Positions 48,343-55,917 of a DNA stretch of 64,000 nt are shown here, piece by piece (within the stretch, counting starts at the first letter, position 1; each line of letters starts with the position of its first letter). The stretch comes from Selenomonas sputigena_A (GTDB lineage: Bacteria; Bacillota; Negativicutes; Selenomonadales; Selenomonadaceae), in assembly GCF_051603425.1 (NCBI RefSeq), contig NZ_CP194411.1, positions 1 to 64,000 of the forward strand, written 5' to 3'. A program made the position numbers and the translations under genes. The notes below the pieces were generated by a model. It was not told the origin of the DNA and made no database searches. It saw only the letters and a program-made list of their open reading frames with translations.

Positions 48343-49013
48343 TCAAAACCTTCAGGCAGATGGATTGGGTCTGCCTTGTAGCAGGTTTTGACGCTCGCAT
48401 AGCCGGTCTTGCTCTTTACCGTCTTCGTGCCCGTAACCGTGAGTTTCCTGCCGTCGGCACAGAGATAGGCGTCTTCGTCGCTGAGATAGGTCATGTTCTC
48501 GAAACGCCCGATGTCATTCTTCCAAGCCCGGGTCTTTGCTCGTTCGTAGTTGTTCGGCTTGATGTAGGCCGCCTGCCCATTCGCTTTGAGATAGACGTAG
48601 TTCTCTTCGCTTTCATAACCAGCGTCGGCGATGACCTTGGCATAGCGCTCCTTCGTATGCGCATGAAAATCTTCTAGGAACGGGATGAGCATCGTCGTAT
48701 CTGTCGGTTGCGGTCCAACCGTTGCCCATGTGATGAATTCTGCATCGACGCCGCATTGGATATTGTAGGCCGGCTTCAGTTGTCCGTTTCGCATCGCATC
48801 TTCTTTCATCCGCATAAAGGTCGCATCGGGATCCGTCTTGGCGAAGCTGTTGCGCGTTCCCATGATGCGGAGCTTTTTCTGGTAATCTTTCCAGCGTGCG
48901 ATGAATTCGTCCAGTTTCTCCAGCATCTTTTGCAGCATGCTTTTGCGCCGTCCACTCCCATGAACGAAGACGAGGCCTTGCTCCTTCTGCAGACGTTTCA
49001 GTTGCTTGCGCAT
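48339..49013 (-). pseudogene. IS1182-type transposase, middle part
   Basis: About 225 codons of an IS1182-family DDE transposase. DPDATFMRMKEDAMRNGQ and LKPAYNIQCGVD are typical of the family. No ribosome binding site suits its first ATG, and the protein breaks off at IHLPEGFD, where the cobalamin riboswitch promoter begins. It is a remnant produced by internal deletion and 3' truncation. Confidence 0.85.
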
Positions 49014-49016
49014 CTT

Positions 49017-49310
49017 CTAAAGAAAGTTCACATCGCGTCGGCAAGCCGTCTCAATTCTTCGAGAGCTGAAGAGATGGTTCATGCCAGAATAGATAAGAAT
49101 GGCGAGCAGTTGCCTGGGGGACGCCAGATTTTTGTCGATACGTCCATAGGTGCGATAGAGCGCGGTTAGATCCATCCCTCCGATACATTGGCGGAGCAGG
49201 CGAACCGGGTCATTCTTGGGAATCTGTATTTCAAAATTCAGGGGCAAGCAGGGTTGATAAGTTTCGCCCCATGCGGTATAGGCTGGTTGTAAAATTAGGT
49301 TTTTTTGCAT
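49017..49310 (-). pseudogene. IS1182-type transposase, N-terminal part
   Basis: The first 97 codons of the transposase, including LLRQCIGGMDLTALYRTYGR and YSGMNHLFSSRRIETACRRD. A stop follows DVNFL, after which the frame is joined to the later fragment with the intervening domain gone. It is not expected to be active. Confidence 0.85.
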
Positions 49311-49369
49311 AAGTCTATTTTACACCCGCCTCCGCCCTTTTGCTAGGGCGGAGGCACTTTTTGTACACG

Positions 49370-49405
49370 AAAAAGCTGCCGCACATGATTTATGTGCGAC
49401 AGCCC
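49370..49405 (-). terminator. Minus-strand terminator between cas6 and IS remnant
   Basis: GCTGCCGCACAT and ATGTGCGACAGC pair with one bulge over a 5-base loop; on the minus strand T5 follows. It would stop transcripts coming from the cas6 side. Between it and cas6 (49406-49643) I see no convincing gene; short frames there have no known relatives. Confidence 0.75.
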
Positions 49406-49643
49406 CGTTGCCGTATCTTTTGCAGCTTCATCCGCCGCGTCTTTTCCTGTCTCATCTGCTGCCCCTTATGAAACCAGCTGCCGCAGCTTCTTATAGGCGA
49501 GATGCGCTTCTTTCGATCTGCCGATCATATCAGGGGCTCTCGGACGGTGCAGCCGGCCGACGCAAAATTGCCGCTCGCTCGTCCTGCCATGCCTCCCCCC
49601 ATGAGCAAACGCGCCGATAAAGATGGTGTACGAACTTCTTTGC

Positions 49644-49694
49644 CGCTAAACAAACGAAACCGCCGGAAGAACCGGCGGTTTCGTTTGTTTAGCG
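49644..49694. repeat. Perfect 23-bp hairpin overlapping the cas6 stop codon
   Basis: Arms 49644-49666 and 49672-49694 are perfect complements with a 5-base loop (AAGAA on the plus strand). The cas6 stop codon (49689-49691) lies inside the right arm. It may be the operon terminator, an mRNA-stabilising stem or the trace of a mobile element. There is no long T-run. Confidence 0.9.
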
Positions 49695-50492
49695 ATAACA
49701 GATTCGTGTTTCACCAAACCCCTGCCCCGTGAGCCTGCCGACGCCGGAGAAGGTGGCGAATTGGGCGAGCAGCAGGGCGACTTGCCGCTGTTCCTCAGAG
49801 AGCCGCGTGACGTCGAAGTTGTATTTGCCGGAAAAGGCGAGCATGCCGCGATCCCTGGCGAAGTAGACGCGCCGTGCAGCGCCCTGCCATTCTCCCGGCA
49901 GAATCTCTGCGGCAGCCGCCCTCACCCAATCCTTGTCCATCTCCACAGGCATCTCCAGCTGCTGCCATTTGTCAACGAGGGACGAGAATATGAATACGGG
50001 ATCGGGCGAGGGATAATCCCTGTCGTCGCGCCGAAAGGAAACCGGCGAGAGGAAGCGCATCTGGATTTCCTGTATATGACGGACGGAAAGCACCCTCGCG
50101 ACAAGCTCCATCTCATCGAGTATGCCGGACTCCTTCGTGCCGTCGGCCACTACGTGCTCCACGCGCAGGGGAAGCGTCCCTGCCTGCAGCAGGCCGCCTT
50201 CCCGGACATGAAATGCGGCCCGCAGCACTTCCTCCTGCATGCCTGTGATGCGCCATCTCATGCGTTCGCCTTCGTGCACATCCGACGCCTTGCCATACTC
50301 CCGCTTCGTTTCCCTCTTGAGCAGGGACACCGTGAACGGCTTGATATTCGTCTTCTCGTGGATATCCTCGGCGAGAGACGGCGAATATGCTTCGAGTATC
50401 TTGAAAAAAAGCCCGTGCATCCATCTGCCGTGAAAGAAAGGCAGCTGCGCCCCTCTCTCTGCCCGAAGCTCGTAGACGACCGCCCCGATCAA
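49689..50492 (-). CDS. cas6: CRISPR-associated endoribonuclease Cas6 (solitary)
   Basis: A 267-residue RAMP-superfamily RNase of the Cas6 family, which cuts CRISPR precursor RNA within the repeat. The N-terminal LPFFHGRWMHGLFFKILEAY (candidate catalytic histidines) and IKPFTVSLL fit Cas6. The middle has SFRRDDRDYPSPDPVFIF, and the C-terminal glycine-rich loop GVGRLTGQGFGETR is diagnostic. The start is TTG, with GAGGAGG 7 bases upstream. It has no cas gene or CRISPR array beside it in this window. It sits 13 bases after the yfcE-like gene, at the end of an apparent riboflavin operon. Confidence 0.87.
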   Translation of the reverse strand: MIGAVVYELRAERGAQLPFFHGRWMHGLFFKILEAYSPSLAEDIHEKTNIKPFTVSLLKRETKREYGKASDVHEGERMRWRITGMQEEVLRAAFHVREGGLLQAGTLPLRVEHVVADGTKESGILDEMELVARVLSVRHIQEIQMRFLSPVSFRRDDRDYPSPDPVFIFSSLVDKWQQLEMPVEMDKDWVRAAAAEILPGEWQGAARRVYFARDRGMLAFSGKYNFDVTRLSEEQRQVALLLAQFATFSGVGRLTGQGFGETRICYR

Positions 50493-50505
50493 AAGAAATT
50501 CCTCC

Positions 50506-51066
50506 TCATGACAAGTCCAGTCCCATCAGTGCCTCGCCTGTGTCAAGGTCAAAAATCTCGATTTTCTCATCCGTCATGACTGCGATGGTCGCTCTGCCGT
50601 CCTCACGCTTCGAAAGCGACGGCGAGCCGGGATTGAGAAAAATGGTATCGCCGCGCTTTTCGAGCACGTTCGTATGGATATGCCCCGTGACGAAGACATC
50701 GGCACGCATCGTGCGCGCCGCCTCGTCCTTCGCCGCGTCGCTCTCGATGAGATGCCCGTGCGTGGCGACGATGCGCCTGCCGCCTGCGAAAACATAAGCA
50801 TAAGGCGCCTGAATCGGCGTCTCAAGCACGAGCTGGTCGACTTCGGAATCGCAGTTGCCGCGGCAGATGAGGACGGGCGGCCTGCTCGCGTTGATCCTCT
50901 CAGCAAGCCCGGCAGGGTTGTAGTCCTCCTTCATCGGGTTCCGCGGTCCGTGATAAAGCACGTCGCCTGCATGGATGATGAGGTCAGCGTCATGGAAAAA
51001 CTTCTCATAGGCCAGTTCCCAGCGTTTTTCACAGCCGTGCGTATCGCTGATGATGCCGATTTTCAT
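50506..51066 (-). CDS. YfcE/MJ0936-type metallophosphodiesterase
   Basis: A 186-residue calcineurin-like phosphoesterase. The metal motifs are intact: ISDTHG at the start, HAGDVLYHG, RGNCD, THGH and TGHIHTN. Relatives hydrolyse phosphodiester bonds in vitro, but their cell substrates are mostly unknown. The gene follows ribH by 12 bases and precedes cas6 by 13, so it is probably translated from the same mRNA as the riboflavin genes. Confidence 0.9.
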   Translation of the reverse strand: MKIGIISDTHGCEKRWELAYEKFFHDADLIIHAGDVLYHGPRNPMKEDYNPAGLAERINASRPPVLICRGNCDSEVDQLVLETPIQAPYAYVFAGGRRIVATHGHLIESDAAKDEAARTMRADVFVTGHIHTNVLEKRGDTIFLNPGSPSLSKREDGRATIAVMTDEKIEIFDLDTGEALMGLDLS

Positions 51067-51078
51067 GCCCTCGCCCCC

Positions 51079-51546
51079 TCAGCCGATCTTCTTCATGAGG
51101 CTCGCAAGCTCCATCGCCGCCAGAGCGCAATCCGCGCCCTTGTTGCCGGCCTTCGTGCCCGCACGCTCGATCGCCTGCTCGATGTTCTCCGTCGTCAGAA
51201 CGCCGAAGAGCGTCGGCACGCCCGTCGAAAGCCCGACCTGCGCGACGCCTTTCGACACTTCATTGCAGACATAATCATAATGCGTCGTCGCGCCGCGAAT
51301 GACTGCACCGAGGCAAATCACGGCATCGTATTTGCCGCTCTCGGCCATCTTCTTGGCAACAATGGGAATCTCGAACGCACCCGGCACCCAAGCGACGTCG
51401 ATGTCATCTTCCTTCGTCTCGTGACGATGCAGCGCATCGAGCGCACCGCCCAAGAGCTTGCTCGTGATGAACTCATTGAAGCGAGCCGCCACGATGCCGA
51501 TATGAAGTCCCTTGCCTGTAATAAAACCTTCGATCGTCTTTGCCAT
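51079..51546 (-). CDS. ribH: 6,7-dimethyl-8-ribityllumazine synthase
   Basis: A 155-residue lumazine synthase that joins the RibA/RibD product with the 3,4-dihydroxybutanone phosphate from RibB. The motifs GIVAARFNEFIT, VPGAFEIP, GAVIRGATTHYDYVC and the late NKGADCALAAMEL match the icosahedral RibH family. It follows the DJ-1-like gene by 12 bases. Confidence 0.97.
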   Translation of the reverse strand: MAKTIEGFITGKGLHIGIVAARFNEFITSKLLGGALDALHRHETKEDDIDVAWVPGAFEIPIVAKKMAESGKYDAVICLGAVIRGATTHYDYVCNEVSKGVAQVGLSTGVPTLFGVLTTENIEQAIERAGTKAGNKGADCALAAMELASLMKKIG

Positions 51547-51558
51547 GATTATCTCTCC

Positions 51559-52173
51559 TTAATTCTGCATCATCGTTACAAAACGATTATGCATAGACGT
51601 ATTATAGTACCCTAATTTATGTAGGGCATACCAGTCCTCAACCAGAGCCTCATCCGCAACATGCAATGCAAGCAAAACTTCTCGGGCAAATTCCAACGGT
51701 GCAGAACCATTGGCTGTAACCGTATTCTTGTCACAAACCGCCTGTTTGGGCTGAAAATGCGCCGCACCTTTATACTGCGAATCTCCCCACTGCAGCTCAG
51801 ACAAACTGTTTCCCGTGTGCTTCACAGCATCCAAAGCACCCGCCGCAGCTAAAAATCCTACTGCATCACAAATACCGCCTAACAATCTGCCATTTTGCGA
51901 ACAATGCGTTACCAGAGGAAACAGTTTCCGTGCGCGTTCTTCACGCCACCGCATTCCTCCAATCAAAAGCAATGCCGCATAATCGTCTGGCACAGTATCT
52001 ATCGTATAGTCCGGTATCGTCTGAAGTCCACCGATGGAACGCACACTCTGTGTCGAAAGCGAAACCGTCTTGATTTCAAATTTTCCTTGACCAAGCAGGT
52101 GAACCCCCGACGAGATATACGCAGCTTCCCAATCAGCATATTCTTCAAGAAGCACCAATAGAATTGTTTCCAT
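51559..52173 (-). CDS. DJ-1/PfpI family (type 1 glutamine amidotransferase-like) protein
   Basis: A 204-residue protein with the flavodoxin-like DJ-1/PfpI fold. The nucleophile elbow GGICDAVGFLAAAG contains the reactive cysteine (near residue 98), and LLLIGGMRW supplies the upstream Gly-rich turn. Functions in this family range from proteases and glyoxalases to chaperones, and none can be assigned here. It is inserted between ribBA and ribH, is less GC-rich than its neighbours, and is not part of the usual rib operon. GGGAGAG precedes the ATG at 52173. Confidence 0.85.
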   Translation of the reverse strand: METILLVLLEEYADWEAAYISSGVHLLGQGKFEIKTVSLSTQSVRSIGGLQTIPDYTIDTVPDDYAALLLIGGMRWREERARKLFPLVTHCSQNGRLLGGICDAVGFLAAAGALDAVKHTGNSLSELQWGDSQYKGAAHFQPKQAVCDKNTVTANGSAPLEFAREVLLALHVADEALVEDWYALHKLGYYNTSMHNRFVTMMQN

Positions 52174-52209
52174 TATTTCTCTCCCATGATTCAAACCACG
52201 AAGTCATTA

Positions 52210-53424
52210 TCATTTCGCCAGATCTTCGTCGTTCAAAAGGTGTCCCATCTTGACTTTCTTGACACGCAAGTAGCGCTTGTCGAACTTGTTCGCCTTGACG
52301 ACGAGCGGCACGCGCTCGACGATTTCGAGATTGTATCCCTCAAGGCCTGCACGCTTCGCGGGATTGTTCGTCATGAGGCGAATGGTCGTAAGGCCGAGAT
52401 CGGAGAGAATCTGCGCACCGATGCCGTAATCCCTGAGATCCGGTGCGAAGCCGAGCTCGACATTCGCCTCCACCGTATCGGATCCCTTGTCCTGCAGCTC
52501 ATAGGCGCGCATCTTGTTCGCGAGGCCGATGCCGCGCCCTTCCTGGCGCATGTAGAGCACGACGCCCTCGCCTTCCTTCTCGATATTCTTGAGTGCGATG
52601 GCGAGCTGATCCCCGCAGTCGCAGCGCATGGAGCCGAGCGCATCGCCCGTCAGGCATTCCGAATGGACGCGCACAAGCACATTTTTTTTGCCCTTGACCT
52701 CCCCCTTGACGACAGCCAAGTGGCACTTGCCGTCGAGCATGCTCTCATAGGCCTTGATGCGGAAATGGCCGTAACGGCTCGGGAAATCAACGTCGGCAAT
52801 CTGCTTGACGAAGCTCTCCGTGCGCTTCCTGTACTCAATGAGATCCTTGACCGTGATCATGTTGAGCCCATGCTTTTTCGCAAACTCTTTAAGCTCCGGC
52901 GTGCGCATCATCTCGCCGTCGTCGGCCATGATCTCGCAGCAAAGGCCTGCCGGATAGAGGCCTGCAAGGCGTGCCAAATCCGTCGTCGTTTCCGTATGCC
53001 CCGCGCGGCGCAGAACGCCGCCCTCGACGGAGCGCAGAGGGAATACATGGCCGGGACGGCGGAAGGTCGCAGGCTTCGCCGTCGGATCCAGCATCCGGCG
53101 AATCGTCTGGCAGCGTTCAAAAGCCGAAATCCCCGTGCCCGTCTCTACAGCGTCAATGGAAACCGTAAAGGCGGTTTCGTGGTTATCCGTATTATGCGCC
53201 ACCATCGGGCCGATATCGAGCTCGTCGAGACGCTTGCCGTCGATCGGCGTGCAGATCAGCCCCTTCGCGTACTTCGCCATGAAATTGATGTGCTCCGGCG
53301 TAACCGTTTCCGCCGCCACGATGAGGTCGCCCTCGTTCTCCCGATCCTCATCGTCTACAACAAGAACCATCTTGCCGTTCCGGATATCCTCGATCGCCTG
53401 TTCCACCGTTGCAAAATCCGACAT
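52210..53424 (-). CDS. ribBA: Bifunctional DHBP synthase / GTP cyclohydrolase II
   Basis: A 404-residue fusion. The N-terminal half makes 3,4-dihydroxy-2-butanone 4-phosphate (DDEDRENEGDLIVAAE; the acidic loop binds metal and substrate). The C-terminal half opens GTP and has the zinc site CLTGDALGSMRCDCGDQLA and RQEGRGIGLANK. These are the two entry reactions of riboflavin synthesis. AAGGAGTG precedes the ATG at 53424. Confidence 0.97.
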   Translation of the reverse strand: MSDFATVEQAIEDIRNGKMVLVVDDEDRENEGDLIVAAETVTPEHINFMAKYAKGLICTPIDGKRLDELDIGPMVAHNTDNHETAFTVSIDAVETGTGISAFERCQTIRRMLDPTAKPATFRRPGHVFPLRSVEGGVLRRAGHTETTTDLARLAGLYPAGLCCEIMADDGEMMRTPELKEFAKKHGLNMITVKDLIEYRKRTESFVKQIADVDFPSRYGHFRIKAYESMLDGKCHLAVVKGEVKGKKNVLVRVHSECLTGDALGSMRCDCGDQLAIALKNIEKEGEGVVLYMRQEGRGIGLANKMRAYELQDKGSDTVEANVELGFAPDLRDYGIGAQILSDLGLTTIRLMTNNPAKRAGLEGYNLEIVERVPLVVKANKFDKRYLRVKKVKMGHLLNDEDLAK

Positions 53425-53458
53425 ATATATACACTCCTTACCTCTATAAGAAAAATAT

Positions 53459-54112
53459 TCAAAATCCCTGCTGCTGCAAAAACTCCAGTGTGACGCCGCC
53501 CGGCTTTCCGCCCGAGGCCCTGTCCATTTCCGCGTTTCCGGCTCGCATAAGCTTTTCCACATACTTGCCCAGAATGTCCGTCTCGATGTTCAAGAGGCTG
53601 CCGACGTGCTTGCTGCCCAGGTTCGTGATCTCCCGTGTGTGCGGAATCAGGCTCACCGTGAAATCCCCTGCCGTCACACGCGCTACCGTGAGGCTGATGC
53701 CGTCGAGTGCGACGGAACCTTTTTCCACGATATAGCGCAGCAAGGGCGCTTCCGTCCGCACGGTCAGCAGAACGGCATTGCCTTCTTCCTTGACGGCGCT
53801 TATCGTACCCACGCCGTCAATATGGCCGCTGACGATATGTCCGCCGAGGCGGCTCCGAAGCGTCAGTGCGCGCTCCAAGTTGACGGGACTGCCGCGCTTC
53901 AGCTCCGAGAGCGAGGTACGCCGCACCGTCTCAGGCATGACATCCGCCGTAAAATGCACCGCATCGAAATGCGTCACGGTCAGGCAGATGCCATTGACCG
54001 CTATACTGTCTCCCAAAGCCGTATCTTCAAGAACTCTCTGCGCCTTGAGGGAAATTTCCCCACCTGAGAGTTTTTGCAAAATGCCGACTTCCTCAATAAT
54101 TCCTGTAAACAA
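53459..54112 (-). CDS. ribE: Riboflavin synthase alpha subunit
   Basis: A 217-residue enzyme that dismutates two lumazines to riboflavin. It has two similar lumazine-binding domains: N-terminal MFTGIIEEVG with SIAVNGICLTV, and the second with SVALDGISLTV, plus GGHIVSGHIDGVG between them. The start is a TTG 9-10 bases after AAGGAGG. It lies 3 bases past ribD. Confidence 0.96.
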   Translation of the reverse strand: MFTGIIEEVGILQKLSGGEISLKAQRVLEDTALGDSIAVNGICLTVTHFDAVHFTADVMPETVRRTSLSELKRGSPVNLERALTLRSRLGGHIVSGHIDGVGTISAVKEEGNAVLLTVRTEAPLLRYIVEKGSVALDGISLTVARVTAGDFTVSLIPHTREITNLGSKHVGSLLNIETDILGKYVEKLMRAGNAEMDRASGGKPGGVTLEFLQQQGF

Positions 54113-54115
54113 CGG

Positions 54116-55219
54116 CTACTCCGCCTCCTTGATCACATAGCCCGTGAGGAGGATGTCCGCACCGACAGGCTCCGCTGTCATGCGCTCCAGACGCACGGCA
54201 TCCGAAAGTTCGGCAATCCCCCGGCCCTCGACCGGGCTCAAGGCAGTTGCCCCGCCGACCATCTGGGGCGCGATGAAAGCGTGCACCTTGTCGACAAGTC
54301 CCGCCTCAAGCAGGGAAAAATTCAGTGTGCCGCCGCCATCGACAAAGACCGAGGTCATTTTTTCCTCCGCGAGGAACCGCATCAGCGCCCGCAAGTCGAC
54401 TGCGGGGCCTTCCCCCAAAGCGATGACCTCCACACCGGCTTCACGCAAAGCCGACACCTTTTCCGCAGGCGCCGATGCCGTCACAGCGAGCAGCGTTCTT
54501 GCCGCACCGTCCGCGACGACGTTTGCCGTAAGCGGCGTGCGCGCCCGACTGTCGACGATGACGCGCACGGGGTTCCTGCCCGTGCCGTCCGCCAGTCGCG
54601 TCGTCAGCGAGGGATTGTCAGCGAGCACCGTGCCGATGCCGACGAGGATGGCGTCGGCCACATCGCGCATCTCGTGCACGCGCTGCCGTGCCGCCTCCCC
54701 CGTGATCCACTGCGACTTGCCCGCCGCTGTCGCAATCTTGCCATCCAGCGTCATCGCCGTCTTGAGTGTGACGAAAGGCATCTTCTGCGTCACCCATTTG
54801 AAATACGCTTCATTGATTTGACGCGCCTCTTCTGCCAGCACGCCGACCGTCACCTCAACGCCCGCCGCCTCAAGCAGCGCCTTGCCCTTGCCTGCGACAA
54901 GCGGATTCGGATCGAGCACGGGAACGACGACACGCTTGACGCCCGCCTCCACGAGCGCCTTGGCGCAAGGCCCCGTGCGCCCGTAATGCGAGCAAGGCTC
55001 AAGCGTCACATAGGCCGTCGCGCCGCGGGAGAGCTCTCCCGCCATCGCGAGTGCATGCACCTCGGCATGGGGCGTGCCCGCCTTACGGTGCCACCCTGCC
55101 CCGACGACGCGCCCCTCGCGTACGATGACAGCGCCGACGAGCGGATTCGGCGAGGTGCGCCCCAAAGCATTCTGCGCCAACAGCAGCGCCTCACGCATAA
55201 AATCCTCATCCCGTCGCAT
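54116..55219 (-). CDS. ribD: Riboflavin deaminase/reductase RibD
   Basis: A 367-residue two-domain enzyme. The deaminase half has HAEVHAL and PCSHYGRTGPCAKAL with zinc ligands. The reductase half has KTAMTLDGKIAT and SQWITGEAARQRVHEMR, and VDGGGTLNFSLLEAGLVD near the end. GAGGCGGGAAG precedes the ATG. It is the first gene of the rib unit, behind an FMN riboswitch and two copies of the 105-nt repeat. Confidence 0.97.
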   Translation of the reverse strand: MRRDEDFMREALLLAQNALGRTSPNPLVGAVIVREGRVVGAGWHRKAGTPHAEVHALAMAGELSRGATAYVTLEPCSHYGRTGPCAKALVEAGVKRVVVPVLDPNPLVAGKGKALLEAAGVEVTVGVLAEEARQINEAYFKWVTQKMPFVTLKTAMTLDGKIATAAGKSQWITGEAARQRVHEMRDVADAILVGIGTVLADNPSLTTRLADGTGRNPVRVIVDSRARTPLTANVVADGAARTLLAVTASAPAEKVSALREAGVEVIALGEGPAVDLRALMRFLAEEKMTSVFVDGGGTLNFSLLEAGLVDKVHAFIAPQMVGGATALSPVEGRGIAELSDAVRLERMTAEPVGADILLTGYVIKEAE

Positions 55220-55245
55220 CTTCCCGCCTCCCCTCTTTCATTTTT

Positions 55246-55350
55246 ACCATGAAGCCCCAAGAGGTCAAGCCGTAGGCGCAGACCGATTGGCTAGGCTTCT
55301 GTAAGGGCGACGCACAATGTCCACAACGTGGACGTTTGTGCGTGTAGTTT
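55246..55350 (-). repeat. Dispersed 105-nt repeat, copy B
   Basis: The first unit of a head-to-tail pair. On the minus strand it contains a hairpin of GCACAA...TTGTGC with inner GTCCAC/GTGGAC (about 55311-55340), then a second weaker stem. It also reads as 35 open codons, NYTHKRPRCGHCASPLQKPS through SWGFMV. It lies 27 bases before ribD in the leader. Confidence 0.93.
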
Positions 55351-55455
55351 ACCATGAAGCCCCAAGAGGTCAAGCCATAGGCGTAGACCGATTGGCTAGG
55401 CTTCTGTAAGGACGGCGCACAATGTCCACAACGTGGACATTTGTGCGTGTAATTT
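55351..55455 (-). repeat. Dispersed 105-nt repeat, copy C
   Basis: The second unit, directly abutting copy B, with the same length and frame and about 90 percent identity. In its open frame the first half reads CPRCGHC, a zinc-ribbon-like motif. It sits between the FMN riboswitch and copy B. Confidence 0.93.
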
Positions 55456-55526
55456 CTGCACAAAAAAAGACCGCAAAAAGAACACTCTTTTCACAGCCTT
55501 CGTAATGCAAACAAACTCTTGCACGT

Positions 55527-55660
55527 CTTTTCCCATCCAGACTATACTGTCGGCTTCGGAATCACACCGAATCTGCCAAAAGGCTCGCGGGCTATAGGAA
55601 GCACGAACAACGCAAGCGCTTCCTTCACCGCCGGTGGGGAATCTCACCCCGCCCCAAAGA
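55527..55660 (-). promoter_or_regulatory. FMN riboswitch (RFN element)
   Basis: On the minus strand the conserved blocks run in order: GGGGCGGGGTGAGATTCCCC, CACCGGCGGT, AGCCCGCGAGC, CAGATTCGGTGTGATTCCG and CCGACAGTATAGTCTGGATG. It governs the rib operon. A T-run near 55462-55469 after a weak stem may be the terminator of the expression platform. Confidence 0.95.
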
Positions 55661-55677
55661 CTGCTTTTCTGCTAGAA

Positions 55678-55707
55678 AGGATACCATAAGACTAGGATAT
55701 TTGTCAA
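55678..55707 (-). promoter_or_regulatory. Promoter of the rib operon
   Basis: On the minus strand TTGACA (55702-55707) and TATCCT (55678-55683) are 18 bases apart, about 20 bases upstream of the FMN riboswitch. Confidence 0.75.
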
Positions 55708-55917
55708 GACATGCTCGCTCCTGCAACTCCTGCCGGCAGAGAGAGCCTGATAAATTGAGCACCGCAAAGATTCCATTGCGCCAAAGTGCATAAACGCATG
55801 GCCGCATCCTGAAAGAATCATAAAAAGCATATCCGAGCAAAATTTTATGTTATACTCTAAACAAGAGCTGCCTTCAACCATGGCACGTCCTGCCATACCA
55901 AAGAAAGGAGCATTCCC

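Larger units (their letters stand above)
48339..49330 (-). mobile_element. Decayed IS1182-type insertion sequence
   Basis: Two transposase fragments in the same direction make up this remnant: the N-terminus at 49017-49310 and the middle/C-terminal part at 48339-49013. The piece between them and the extreme C-terminus are missing. I found no intact terminal inverted repeats. A GC-rich hairpin at 49327-49355 just upstream of the first fragment may belong to the element. Confidence 0.8.

Noticed and set aside
49406..49643. A possible small gene between cas6 and the IS remnant (MIGRSKEAHLAYKKLRQLVS on the minus strand)
   Set aside because: The frame is only about 20 codons from its ATG, is followed by a stop, and I found no supporting signal or family.
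49311..49690. A CRISPR array expected beside cas6
   Set aside because: I looked for recurring 25-40 base repeats with unique spacers around cas6 and found only single hairpins.
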